Shown: piece by piece, positions 34,388 through 45,110 of the stretch | Numbering within the stretch: the stretch's first letter is position 1 | Layout of the letters: each line of letters starts with the position of its first letter | Source of the DNA: Symbiodinium natans | Lineage: Eukaryota > Sar > Dinophyceae > Suessiales > Symbiodiniaceae | Reading direction: 5' to 3' | Assembly (NCBI GenBank): GCA_905221605.1 | Contig: CAJNDS010002459.1 | Coordinates: 342,357 to 406,356 of the forward strand | DNA length: 64,000 nucleotides | Position numbers and translations under genes: made by a program | Notes under the pieces: model-generated | Databases searched by the model: none | What the model saw: the letters and a program-made list of their open reading frames with translations, nothing else | Told to the model about the DNA's origin: nothing

Positions 34388-34631
34388 ATTCGCGCCTATG
34401 GTTTTCCTGTCTTCGTCTTTGTCTGATTTTCTGCTTTTACCTCGGAAAACTGCAGTAAAAACTGTACTGGAATACAAAAAGCTCTTTTACATATCCCCTA
34501 TAAAAATACTAGGGTTTTTATGTGCATTTAGCTTCTGAAACGTGTGTCTTGTGGCTCCATAAAATTTCAGAAGGGCAGCCATTTAGAATTTTAAGGCTTT
34601 TCAGGGTTTAGGGGTTTTTTAAAATTTAGAT

Positions 34632-34664
34632 GATCTGCGGAAGGCACCGGGGCTTCCCCAGACC
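34632..34664. repeat. Stem-loop family member 1
   Basis: The sequence GATCTGCGGAAGGCACC then GGGGCTTCCCCAGACC folds on itself. It is a member of the five-copy GGTCTGGGGAAGGCACCGG hairpin family. Confidence 0.8.
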
Positions 34665-34977
34665 ATTTCAAATTTTAAAAGTCCTTAAAATCCTTTTTTT
34701 TGAACGGGCAGCCCTTTTAAAAATTTAAGGGCTTTAAGGGGTTAGAGCCATTCAAAAAATTTTCAGGATTCAAAAAGGCGTTAAAGCCCTTAAAAACCTG
34801 AAAACTTTTATCCCCTAACATTCTAAAATACCTCAAAATGTTAAAAGGGCAGCCGTTCAAAAGTAAGGAAGTTACGGATTTTAGAATTGAACGTCCTAAA
34901 ATTCCTAAACTTTAAAAGGACAGCCATTTACAACTGTAAGAATTTCAGGATTTTAAGGATTTGAAAAAAAAACACAT

Positions 34978-35010
34978 GGTCTGGGGAAGGCACCGGGGCT
35001 TCTCCAGACC
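34978..35010. repeat. Stem-loop family member 2
   Basis: GGTCTGGGGAAGGCACC pairs with GGGGCTTCTCCAGACC. Confidence 0.85.
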
Positions 35011-35174
35011 ATTGACAACTTTAAAAACCCTTAAAATCCTAAAAGGGCCGCCACTTAAATGTTCAAGCATTTTAAGGTTTTTAAAAAGCCTTTAAAGCCT
35101 TAAAAATCCTGAGAGTGTTTAAACAGAATTTTAAGGTTTTTTTATAAGATTTTAAGGGTTTTAAAAGTTCAGAT

Positions 35175-35207
35175 GGTCTGGGGAAGCCTCGGTGACTTCC
35201 CCACACC
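35175..35207. repeat. Stem-loop family member 3
   Basis: GGTCTGGGGAAGCCTCG pairs with GTGACTTCCCCACACC. The middle bases differ from members 1 and 2, while the outer stem is largely kept. Confidence 0.8.
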
Positions 35208-35237
35208 ATGTAAATTCCAAAAAGGTTTTGCAGAAAT

Positions 35238-35271
35238 GGTCTGGGGAGGCCCCGGTGCCTTCCCCCAGATC
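35238..35271. repeat. Stem-loop family member 4
   Basis: GGTCTGGGGAGGCCCCG followed by GTGCCTTCCCCCAGATC. Confidence 0.8.
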
Positions 35272-35299
35272 ATTTAAATGTGTAAAATGCTTGGAACCC

Positions 35300-36195
35300 G
35301 AAACCTTAAAAACCAAGCCCGAAACTCTTAACACTAAACCCGAAACACTCAGCACCATACCCCAAACACTAACCCTAAAAACTTAACACTAAGCCCTTAG
35401 CACAACCCCAAACACCCGCTTAAGCACTAAACCCTAAACACAAAAATCTTAAACACCACACCCTAAAAACTAAACCCTAACCATTACACACTAAACCCTG
35501 AATACTAAACCCTAAACCCTAGACGGAAGATGTTTACAGTTGCCAATGGTATGGGGAAGGCCCGGTGCCTTCCCCAGATCATTTGAATTTGTAAAAAGAC
35601 CTTAAAACCCTTAACCCTAAAGACCAAACCCGAAACCCTTAACACTAAGCCCTAAACACAGCACTAGACCCTAAACACTAACCCCAAAAACTTAACACTA
35701 AGCCCCTAGCACAAGCCCCAAACACTTAACACGAAACCCTAAAACGCTTAAGCACTAAACCCTAGCACTAAACCCTAAACACTTAAACACTACACCCTAA
35801 AAACTAAACTCTAGGGTTTTAGCCAAGCCGCTTGACCCTAAACCCTAAACCTAAACCCTAGACCCTAAACTGAACGCTCAACCCTAAACACAAAACACGA
35901 AACCCTGAAACCTACACACTAAACCCTAAACACTAAGCACTAAACCCTAGACCCACAACAAATCCTGAACCCTACACCCTAAACACTAAACCCAAAACCC
36001 CAAACCCAAAAAAAATGAGGGGTTTCAGTCCTTTAGGGGGTTTTAAAGCTTCATCATCATAGGTTGTAGACATTGTCCAAGTCGCTTAACCCTAAACCCT
36101 AAAGAGTAAACTCTAAATCTTTAAACCCAAAACCTAAACACTAGACCCCAAACACTAAACCCTGAACCCTAAACACTAAACCCTACAAGCCCTAA
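35300..36195. repeat. Long degenerate telomere-like array
   Basis: About 0.9 kb of CCCTAAACACTAAACCCTAA-type sequence. Units alternate between CCCTAAA, CACTAAA and CTTAACA, so the array is a diverged relative of CCCTAAA rather than a pure telomere. One hairpin copy (35548-35580) is embedded in it. Confidence 0.85.
35548..35580. repeat. Stem-loop family member 5
   Basis: GGTATGGGGAAGGCCCG followed by GTGCCTTCCCCAGATC. Confidence 0.8.
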
Positions 36196-36227
36196 ACAAT
36201 AAACACTAAACCGCAATCCCTCAACGT

Positions 36228-36955
36228 GCATATGGAGTACCCGGGCCCCGGACTCCAGACTCCAAATTTCCAGAAAAAATCTGGAGTACCGGGGCCCCGG
36301 ACTCCAGACTCCAGATTTCCAGAAAAATCTGGAGTACCCGGGGCCCCAGACTCCAGACTCCAGATTTCCAGAAAAAACACCGGGGCCCCGGACTCCAGAC
36401 TCCAGATTTCCAGAAGAAATCTGGAGTACCGGGGCCCCGGACTCCAGACTCCAGATTTCCAGACAAAATCTGGAGTACAGGGACTCCAGACTCCAGATTT
36501 CCAGAAAATATCTGGAGTACCGGGGCCCCAGACTCCAGATTTCCAGAAAAAATGTGTCCAGAAAAAATGTGGAGTACCGGGCCCCGGACTCCAGACTCCA
36601 GATTTCCAGAAAAAATCTGGAGTATGCGGGGCCCCAGACTCCAGACTCCAGATTTCCAGAAAGAATCTGGAGTACCCGGGCCCCCAGACTCCAGATTACA
36701 GACTCCAGAATCTGGAGTCCAGGGTCCCGGTACTCCAGATTTTTTCTGGAAATCTGGAGTCTGGAGTCTGGGGCCCTTGTACTCCAGATTTTTTCTGGAA
36801 ATCTGGAGTCTGGAGTCTGGAGGTACTCCAGATTTTTTCTGGAAATCTGGAGTCTCGAGTCTGGAGGTACCCCAGATTTTTTCCGGAAATCTGGAGTCTG
36901 GAGTCTGGGGGTACTCCAGATTTTTTCTGGAAATCTGGAGTCTGGAGTCCCCCCT
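36228..36955. repeat. Large palindrome built of CTGGAGT/ACTCCAG repeats
   Basis: The left arm (36228-36710) consists of about 50-bp tandem units: CTGGAGTACCGGGGCCCCGG, then ACTCCAGACTCCAGATTTCC, then AGAAAAAAT. The right arm (36716-36955) holds the same units inverted. The centre reads GACTCCAGAATCTGGAGTC. Each unit is itself palindromic. Open frames on both strands are by-products. Confidence 0.95.
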
Positions 36956-37126
36956 CCTCCCAAAACCAGCCTTCCCGAGGCCAAATGTGTGGATCAGGAG
37001 GGGGGGGGGGGCGAGCAAATTTCAATGTGAATATCTACAGGCCTTGCGGCACGGGCCGGCCTGGCCGTCTGAAAGCTGAAACTCAGGTTGGGCTTTAGGG
37101 GGGGGCGCAGGGAGTCGGGACGTAAT

Positions 37127-37690
37127 CAAGAAGAAAGAGAAAAAGAAAAAAATAAGAAGAACAGAAAGAAGAAGAATAAACTAAGAAGAAAAAGAAGAAG
37201 AAAAGAAATAATAAGAAAATAAGAAGAAGAGAAAGAAGAAGAACCAGAAGAAGAAGAAGAAGAAAATAAAGAAGAAGAAAAGAAAAGACAGAAGAAAAAC
37301 AGAAGAAAGAAAAAGAAGAAAAGAAGAGACAGAAGAATAACAAGAATCAAGGGTAAAGGAAGAAAAGAAGAAGAGAAATACGAAGAATCAGAAAAATAAG
37401 AAACAGAAGAAGAAGAAGAAAATAAAGAATAATGAAAGAAGAAGAAGAGAAGAAAGAAGAAAAGGAAGAATAAGAAAAGAAAGAAGAAGAAGAAGCATAA
37501 GAAGAATAAAAGAAAGAAGAAGGAAAAGAAGAGGAACAAAAGAAAAGAAATAATAATAACAAGAAGAAAGGGAAAAGGAAGAATAAGAAGAAGAAGGGAA
37601 AGAAGAAGAATAACAAAAAGAAGGGAAAAAATAAGAAGACAAGGAATACAAAGAAAAAGAATATGAAAAAAAAAACAATGAACAGGAGGC
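37127..37690. repeat. ~560-bp polypurine (GAA/AAG) tract
   Basis: Almost uninterrupted A/G, largely AGAAGAAGA with a few T/C, and able in principle to form triplex DNA. The minus strand yields Phe/Ser/Leu-only frames that should not be read as a protein. Confidence 0.95.
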
Positions 37691-39528
37691 AGAAGAGAAG
37701 AAAGAACAGGAAGCGACAGCCGAAACCCTACATATAATCCTCTGCGTGCACGTGCGCGCGCGCGCGCACGCGCAACAGCATCATTGGCATCAGCGGCTTG
37801 GGGGTGGGGGCCGAAAGTCGCGAAACACGGCCAAAAACACGACGAAACCAAGGTTTTCTCGAGAAAAAATACTTTCTCCGAGGTTTGGCGCTGCGTGCAT
37901 ACACGGCAGCCATAACGAGGAGTTTTTGAACAGTTTTTCGCGCAACACGCAAAAAACACGGTATTTACCGCGTTTCCGGCCCCTCGGACGCCCCCCCCAA
38001 GCGAGCAAACGAGGCCCTCATGAGCATCAGCCGAGGCTCCGGAGCTGGGACCCGAGGGCCCTGGAGAAATGAAGGGCTCATGATGCGCACCCGTGGGTGC
38101 GTCTCGCGGGCGTCGGCTGACGCCCCCGAGGCCTTGGGTGTCAATGATGCTCACCGTGGAGGCGCGGCAGTGCCCCGAAAGGAGGTGTGTGTCGAAACAC
38201 ACGAAAAACACGATATTTACGGTGTTTTCTGGCTTTATTGAGGTGCCCGGGCCCTCCTGTGGCCCCGGGGGCAGGTCGCTGATGCTCATGATGCTCGCGC
38301 CTGTTGGGGGGGGGGGGTACCCCCCCAAAACTTGAGGTATAAGGATCCCCCACCCCTTAATAAATGTAAATAGGGGGGGGGGGGCGCGTAAATGCAAAAC
38401 AATATTTTTTACATTTTTCCGGGGTGTGGCAGAAGGGGTGGACTGTGGGGGGGGGTAGGTAGCTTTTTCTGTCAGTGTGCACTTCTTTGCTGTGCTCGCA
38501 TAGGATTTTACATTTACTGTTTCTCCTCGTCTCCCGAGCCCGAAAATGTAATTTACATTTTCCGCCCCCCCCCATGCTAAGGGGAGGGGGATGTATAAGG
38601 TCTTTTTTCGCATGTTCGCCCAACGTTAAAAAGCAGGGTCGATGATGCGCGCCGGGTCACGCATCATGAGCCCTCCAGGACGTTTGGCGGCCCTCCAAAA
38701 ACGCAAAAACACATTCGGCACTTCCACGCATTTGTGTTTGGGACCCCGCTCGGAGCCCTCCCGGGGCTCCCCCCGGAGCCTCATGCAAGGAGACATGCCA
38801 TTTTCAGGGCGGGTCGGCGGCACGGGCGGCGCCCGCATAAAGGCAAGCCTTTAGGCTAGCCGTGCTCCGCACTGGACCACGACGACCAGGCCGGATTTTA
38901 AGGGGCTGCGCCCATGGGCGGGCAGCGCACGCAGAAGCCCGGGGCGAGCAGTTTCTAAGCATGTTGAGGCCCCTAAACTCCCTTAAAATCTCTAAGCGTT
39001 AAGTTTCTAAGCATTTTCAGGCCCCTAAATTCCCTTCAAATCTCTAAGCGTTTGAGGCTCCTAGACTCCCTTAACGTTTCTAAGCACTTTATAAGGCCCC
39101 TAAACTCCCTTTTTCCTAGCCCCGGGCTTAGACACGTCGCTTATGCCCGCCCTTTGGGGGGCATCATGCTCCTGATGCGCCCCCGGGGTCCCGCCCCGGG
39201 AGCCGCTGATGCTCCTGATGCGCGCCTGGGGGTCCCGGGCTGGACCCGCTGATGCTCATGATGCGCGCCCTCTGGGGGCCTCCACGAAAAAAAAACCGTT
39301 CACCAGAGGCACGCGGGGGTCGGCGGCACTGGCGTCCGGCCTAATTCTGCTTCGCAGAAGGCCAGAGGCCAGCAAGGCTATTCCCGGGACGACCCGGGTT
39401 AAAAGGTCCGCATTTGCTCGGTCCTTTGGGGACCTCGCGCTGCCCGATTTAATGGCTACCGCCAGTGCCGCCGACCCCAAACCCGCCAAAGCCCCGCCCT
39501 AGACCTTCCCAAGCTCTAAGCCTCATGG
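37691..39528. other. GC-rich, gene-free stretch with dispersed motifs and poly-G runs
   Basis: GATGCTCATGATGCGCGCC-like words recur (38028, 38076, 38277, 38640, 39160, 39190, 39250). Homopolymer G runs lie at 38308, 38375 and 38447, and a C run at 38565. Frames over it are proline/arginine low complexity. No gene is supported. Confidence 0.6.
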
Positions 39529-39568
39529 GTTTAGGTTTAGGGTTCAGGGCAGGGTTTAGGGTTGAGGG
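39529..39568. repeat. Interstitial TTTAGGG-like tract
   Basis: GTTTAGGTTTAGGGTTCAGG and related units in TTTAGGG orientation, just before the hairpin/TTAGGG array. Confidence 0.85.
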
Positions 39569-39606
39569 TCCGAAACAAATAAAAACTCGAAACTGCTGCT
39601 CCCGCG

Positions 39607-39757
39607 CGCTCGCAAGAGCGTTAGGGTTAGATTCGCTCGCAAGAGCGTTAGGGTTTTTCGCTCGCAAGAGCGTTAGGGTTAGATTCGCTCGCAAGAGCGT
39701 TAGGGTTAGATTCGCTCGCAAAAGCGTTAGGGTTAGATTCGCTCGCGAGAGCGTTAC
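39607..39757. repeat. Tandem GCAA-loop hairpin plus TTAGGG repeat
   Basis: Six units of CGCTCGCAAGAGCG separated by TTAGGGTTAGATT. Each unit could form a 5-bp stem with a GCAA tetraloop. The last unit has GCGA in the loop, and one unit has a stem mismatch. Confidence 0.9.
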
Positions 39758-39926
39758 TTTCGTGGTTTTTTGGATTTGTCAAATTCATAAACCAACTAAG
39801 TCAAGTTATAACCATGCCAAGTGGGTTTGGAAGTGCACGACATACTTACACTGCAGTTATAACTGCAGGGGCAATTACAAATGCTTGTGCTCGTTTAGAG
39901 TATTTACAAGTGCACATAGCAAGTAG

Positions 39927-41582
39927 ATGGTCCTGCCAAAACTCAATCTTTAAGAGATGGTCCTGCCAAAACCCAATCTTTAAGAGATGGTCCTGCCAAA
40001 ACTCAATCTTTAAGAGATGGTCCTGCCAAAACTCAATCTTTAAGAGATGGTCCTGCCAAAACTCAATCTTTAAGAGATGGTCCTGCCAAAACTCAATCTT
40101 TAAGAGATGGTCCTGCCAAAACTCAATCTTTAAGAGATGGTCCTGCCAAAACTCAATCTTTAAGAGATGGTCCTGCCAAAACTCAATCTTCAAGAGATGG
40201 TCCTGCCAAAACTCAATCTTTAAGAGATGGTCCTGCCAAAACTCAATCTTTAAGAGATGGTCCTGCCAAAACTCAATCTTTAAGAGATGGTCCTGCCAAA
40301 ACTCAATCTATAAGAGATGGTCCTGCCAAAACTCAATCTATAAGAGATGGTCCTGCCAAAACTCAATCTTCAAGAGATGGCCCTGCCAAAACTCAATCTT
40401 TAGAGATGGTCCTGCCAAAACTCAATCTTTAAGGATCCTGCCAAAACTCAATCTTTAAGCCAAAACTCAATCTATGGCCCTGCCAAAACTCAAAATCAAT
40501 TTAAGAGATGGTCCTGCCAAAACTCAATCTTTAAGAGATGGTCCTGCCAAAACTCAATCGTTAAAGATGGTCCTGTCAAAACTCAATCTTTAAGAGATGG
40601 TCCTGCCAAACTCAATCTTTAAGAGATGGTCCTGCCAAAACTCAATCTTTAAGAGATGGTCCTGCCAAAACTCAATCTTTAAGAGATGGTCCTGCCAAAA
40701 CTCAATCTTTAAGAGATGGTCCTGCCAAAACTCAATCTTTAAGAGATGGTCCTGCCAAAACTCAATCTTTAAGAGATGGTCCTGTCAAAACTCAATCTTT
40801 AAGAGATGGTCCTGCCAAACTCAATCTTCAAGAGATGGTCCTGCCAAAACTCAATCTTTAAGAGATGGTCCTGCCAAAACTCAATCTTTAAGAGATGGTC
40901 CTGCCAAAACTCAATCTTTAAGAGATGGTCCTGCCAAAACTCAATCTTTAAGAGATGGTCCTGCCAAAACTCAATCTTTAAGAGATGGTCCTGCCAAAAC
41001 TCAATCTTTAAGAGATGGTCCTGCCAAAACTCAATCTTTAAGAGATGGTCCTGCCAAAACTCAATCTTTAAGAGATGGTCCTGCCAAAACTCAATCTTTA
41101 AGAGATGGTCCTGCCAAAACTCAATCTTTAAGAGATGGTCCTGCCAAAACTCAATCTTTAAGAGATGGTCCTGCCAAAACTCAATCTTTAAGAGATGGTC
41201 CTGCCAAAACTCAATCTTTAAGAGATGGTCCTGCCAAAACTCAATCTTTAAGAGATGGTCCTGCCAAAACTCAATCTTTAAGAGATGGTCCTGCCAAAAC
41301 TCAATCTTTAAGAGATGGTCCTGCCAAAACTCAATCTTTAAGAGATGGTCCTGCCAAAACTCAATCTTTAAGAGATGGTCCTGCCAAAACTCAATCTTTA
41401 AGAGATGGTCCTGCCAAAACTCAATCTTTAAGAGATGGTCCTGCCAAAACTCAATATTTAAGAGATGGTCCTGCCAAAACTCAATCTTTAAGAGATGGTC
41501 CTGCCAAAACTCAATCTTTAAGAGATGGTCCTGCCAAAACTCAATCTTTAAGAGATGGTCCTGCCAAAACTCAATGTTTAAG
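39927..41582. repeat. 30-bp minisatellite, ~55 copies
   Basis: Unit AGATGGTCCTGCCAAAACTC plus AATCTTTAAG. Copies between 40,830 and 41,580 are almost identical; those around 40,400-40,600 are broken. The unit has no stop in several frames, which creates long artefactual ORFs on both strands (RWSCQNSIFK or DHLLKIEFWQ peptides). Confidence 0.97.
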
Positions 41583-42355
41583 TGGGGCAAGCGGGCGTGG
41601 GACCATGAGGCTGTGGGGCCAGGACGCCATGGGGGGGCATGGGGCCATGAGGCCATGGGCCACGAGGCCATGGGGCAATCCATCGGGCCATGAGGTCATG
41701 AGAACAGGGCTATCTGGGGGGCATGTGGGGCAGGAGGCCATGGGGGCATGGGGCCATGTTGCCATGGGGCCATAAAAAGGCATGCGCTGGAGGTCTGGGG
41801 GGTGAAGGCGGTACTAAGGGGCAGTTCCGCGGGCGGAGGCAGCGGGGGGAGTGGGGGGAGCGGGGCAAGCGCTGGAGCTAAAACTGAGCTAACATGAGAT
41901 GATGGGGGCATGGGGCTGCACTGAGGCAGGGGCAAGTGGAGCCCTTAAAACTGAGCTAAGGGCATGGGGGCGGCGCGGGCGGAGGCAGCGGGGGGAGCGG
42001 GGAGCGGGGCAAGCGGGCGTGCGCTGCATGGGGCTGTGGGCTACATCGGGCCGTGGGACCATGAGGCCGTGGGACCATGTGGGGCCAGGAGGCCATGGGG
42101 CCACAGGGGGGCATGGGGATATAGGGGCATGTGGGGCCCTGGCCATGAAACCATGAGGCCATGGGGTCTTACTCATAAAAACTCAGCTTAGATGGGGCCG
42201 CAACCATGGGGCCATGAGCCATGGGGGCATCTGGGGCCACGGGGGCATGTGGGGCCAGGAGGCCATGGGGTCATGAGGCCATGGGGCAATAAAACAATGC
42301 AAGGCATGCACTGAAGGTCTGGGGCGGTACTAAGGGGCAGTGCACTGACTCCGAC
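41583..42355. repeat. GGCCATGGGG-rich minisatellite
   Basis: Irregular repeats of GGGGCCATGAGGCCATGG. A longer word (GGTCTGGGG..CGGTACTAAGG then GGCAGT) is present at about 41790 and 42315, showing a larger duplicated unit of about 525 bp. Confidence 0.85.
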
Positions 42356-42367
42356 CCCGGCTGGGGT

Positions 42368-42678
42368 CGGCGGATAAATATAAAAGTAAATATAAGTGTA
42401 GATATAAATATAAATGTAAATATAAACATGAATAGAAATGCGAAAAATATAAATATCAATATAAGTATAAATAGAAATAGAAATAGATATAGATATAGAA
42501 ATAGCAATAGAAATAGAAATAGAACTAGAAATAGAAATAGAAATAGAAATAGAAATAGAAATAGAGAAGTAGAAATAGAAATAGAAATCTAAACGAAAGA
42601 ATAAATATATGTGTATAGTATACACAAACATATACACATATATGTATATATGTATATATATATATGTATGTATATGTA

Positions 42679-42717
<39 letters not shown>

Positions 42718-42823
42718 GTATATGTATATGTATATGTGTATATGTATATGTATATGTATATGGTATTATATTATATGTATATGTTATGTATATGTATAAT
42801 ATGTATATGATATGTAATGTATA
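42368..42823. repeat. AT-rich microsatellites (ATAAAT, AAATAG, TATATG)
   Basis: Successive blocks of ATATAAAT, AGAAAT and then TGTATA/TATATG repeats, with no unique sequence. Confidence 0.95.
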
Positions 42824-42825
42824 CC

Positions 42826-43052
42826 CCTCCCCCCCCCTCCCCCCCCCCCCTCCCCCCCCCTCCCCCCCCCTCCCCCCCCCCCCTCCCCCCTCCCCTCCCC
42901 CTCCCCCCCCCTCCCCCCCCCTCCCCCCCCCCCTCCCCCCCCTCCGCCCCCCGCCCCCCCCCCTCCCCCCCCTCCCCCCCCTCCCCCCCCCCTCGCCCCC
43001 CCCCTGCCCCCGCCCCTCCCCCCCCCCTCCCCCCCCTCCCCCCCCCCCCCCC
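42826..43052. repeat. ~230-bp poly-C/CCCCCCCT tract
   Basis: C runs broken by single T or G. Proline-only and glycine-only frames over it are artefacts. Confidence 0.97.
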
Positions 43053-43193
43053 GTTAAGATGACACTTAAAGGCTATGCTGCACGTGCGTGCCTTGTAAAC
43101 AAATACTTTACAAAGGAAACGCCCGCAGAATAGACGCAACGCACCCGCAGAATAGACGCAAGCACCCTGTCAGCGCACTGTGTCCTGGGCGGG

Positions 43194-43530
43194 GGCGCGG
43201 AGGGCGCGGAGGCGCGGAGGGCGCGGAGGGCGCGGAGGGCGCGGAGGGCGCGGAGGTCGCGGAGGGCGCGGAGGGCGCGGAGGGCGCGGAGGGCGCGGAG
43301 GGCGCGGAGGGCGCGGAGCGCGCACGCGGGAGCGTCGGAGCGCGCTGGAGGGCGCGTAGGGGCGGAGGGAGGGCGCGGAGGGCGCGGAGCGCGCGGAGGG
43401 CGCGGAGGGCGCGGAGGGCGCGGAGGGCGCGGAGGGCGCGGAGGGCGCGGAGGGCGCGGGAGCGCGGGGAGGGCGCGGAGGGCGCGGAGGGCGCGGAGCG
43501 TGCAGAGGGCGGAAAAGCGCGGAGGGCGCG
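43194..43530. repeat. 9-bp minisatellite (GCGCGGAGG)n
   Basis: About 30 copies of GCGCGGAGG, in two blocks separated by a variant stretch at 43318-43375. It is flanked on the left by a pair of GCAGAATAGACGCAA words, and a related GCAGAATAGACGTTAA is found at 43783. Confidence 0.95.
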
Positions 43531-43810
43531 CGGCATCCACGTGTCCCCATATCCCCTGCCCATCAACCGAATGTCACTCTCCCCTTCCGCGCCGAACCCG
43601 TCCGTCAACCTCCATGCATGGTCCCCGCCTCCCCACATCTCCAGCAAAATGTTCCGAACCCCCTTTCCGTCCGACCCTCCAAGGAGCGATCCGATAGAAC
43701 GCCTTCCGCATTGAAGCGCCAAACGAGAACCCAATTTCAGAATAGGTTGTCGGGAAAAAATCCAAGAAAACAAAGAGCACGCGCAGAATAGACGTTAAGC
43801 GTCCAAGGCA

Positions 43811-43991
43811 CCCTCCCCCCCCCCCCCCCCCCCTCCCCCCCCCCCCCCCCCCCCTCCCCCCCCCCCCCCCCCCCTCCCCCCCCCCTCCCCCCCCCCCTCC
43901 CCCCCCCCCCCCCTCCCCCCCCCCCCCCCCCTCCCCCCCCCTCCCCCCTCCCCCCCCTCCCCCTCCCCCCCCCCCCCCCCCTCCCCCCCCC
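43811..43991. repeat. ~180-bp poly-C tract
   Basis: C runs broken by single T, similar to 42826-43052. Both poly-C tracts lie next to a GCAGAATAGACG word. Confidence 0.97.
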
Positions 43992-44059
43992 GGGCGACAC
44001 AAGTCGGTACCAGGTGGTGAAGGGGCACAGAGTTTAGGGTTTAGGTGTCAGGTAGTTCA

Positions 44060-44885
44060 AGACAAATACGTTTTCGAGCGTCGGGCCTTTTGTTTTCCAA
44101 CGTTTTCGAGCTTTGACCTTCAGGAGAAGCTGGCTTAACCAACAAAGACCCAAACAACACGATTTCAAGCTATATGCTTTGGTGGCTCTCTGACCTTAAA
44201 GGGTTGGTTTTACCAAAGTTTCCGAGCTTCGACCTTCAGAAAAAGTTGGTGTTACCAACATGTCCGAGCCTCGACCTTTAGAACCAGTTGGTTTCAGCAA
44301 CATTTTCCAGCCTCGATCTTCAGAAAGAGTTGTTTTGTTTTGTCAACATATCCGAGCCTCGACCTTCAGAAAAGCTGGTTCTACCAACAAAGGAAAAACC
44401 ACGATCTTTGAACTACATGATTTTCTCAGACCTTCAAAAAAGTTGGTTTTACCAGCCTTTTCCAGCCTCGACCTTCAGATTTTGTTTACCAACATGTTCG
44501 AGCCTCGACCTTCACCAGCACATAGTTTGAAAATCTGTATTTTGGGTTTTTGTTGGTAACGCCAGCTTTTTCGAGCCTGGACCTTTAGAGCAATTTGGTT
44601 TGACAAACTTTTACGAGCCTTGACCTTCAGAAAAAGTTGGTTTCACAAGCTTATTGGCTTTAATGTTGATAAAACTCAACTTTTTAAGCTTTGTCCTTCA
44701 GAAATTGTTGGTTTTGCCAACTTTTTCGAGCCAACTTTGTCGAGCCTTGACCTTCAGAAAGAGTTGGTTTTACAAACGTTTCGGAGCCGACCTTCACAAG
44801 CATATAGTTTGAGTACCGTGTTTTTTTTGGTCTTTATTGGAAAAGCAACAGTTTCGAGCCTCGACCTTTGAACAAAGTTGGAGCT
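44060..44885. repeat. Degenerate ~45-60-bp tandem repeat
   Basis: About 13 copies of TTTTCGAGCCTCGACCTTCA then GAAAAAGTTGGTTTTACCAA. Copies differ by substitutions and deletions, so the reading frame shifts between copies. Confidence 0.9.
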
Positions 44886-44886
44886 T

Positions 44887-45110
44887 TCTCGGGCTTACCC
44901 CTTGAACTCAATCATGCTTTCCGCAGGTCTCGATGGCGCCCGTCTTTGCTGAAACGTTGTTCCACATGAAAAACGTAGTATGGGGGACCATAGCAGTTTT
45001 ATTTGACAGATTTCTCTCGGGCGTACCTGTTGAACTTAAATATGCCTTCTGCGGATCTCTATGGCGCCTACCTTTGCTGAAACCTTTCTTCGTATGAAAA
45101 AGTAGATAAG
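44887..45110. repeat. ~115-bp direct duplication
   Basis: Two adjacent copies, near 44887 and 45015, share CTCGGGCKTACC, TTGAACT, TGCGGATCTC/CGCAGGTCTC, ATGGCGCC and TTTGCTGAAAC. Confidence 0.8.

Larger units (their letters stand above)
34388..35300. repeat. AT-rich repeats with dispersed TTTAAAA/CCTTAAAA words
   Basis: Short words such as CCTTAAAATCC, GGGCAGCC and TTTTAAGG recur irregularly, interrupted by the hairpin family listed separately. No coding frame is supportable. Confidence 0.7.

Noticed and set aside
36169-37098. ORFs of 265-290 codons on both strands
   Set aside because: Produced by the palindromic CTGGAGT repeat array; peptides are the same on both strands because the DNA is inverted.
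37126-38613. 495-codon minus-strand ORF rich in Phe, Ser and Leu
   Set aside because: Direct translation of the polypurine tract plus adjoining GC-rich repeats.
39927-41582. CRISPR array
   Set aside because: The 30-bp units are directly adjacent with no spacers, and the window is eukaryotic.
39814-41775. Long ORFs on both strands (214, 294, 295 and 392 codons)
   Set aside because: They are translations of the 30-bp minisatellite in several frames, with only a short unique start resembling a PPR motif by chance.
42609-44028. Pro-only, Gly-only, Ala/Arg/Leu-only and Cys/Val/Tyr-only frames
   Set aside because: Reading of poly-C, GCGCGGAGG and TATG microsatellites.
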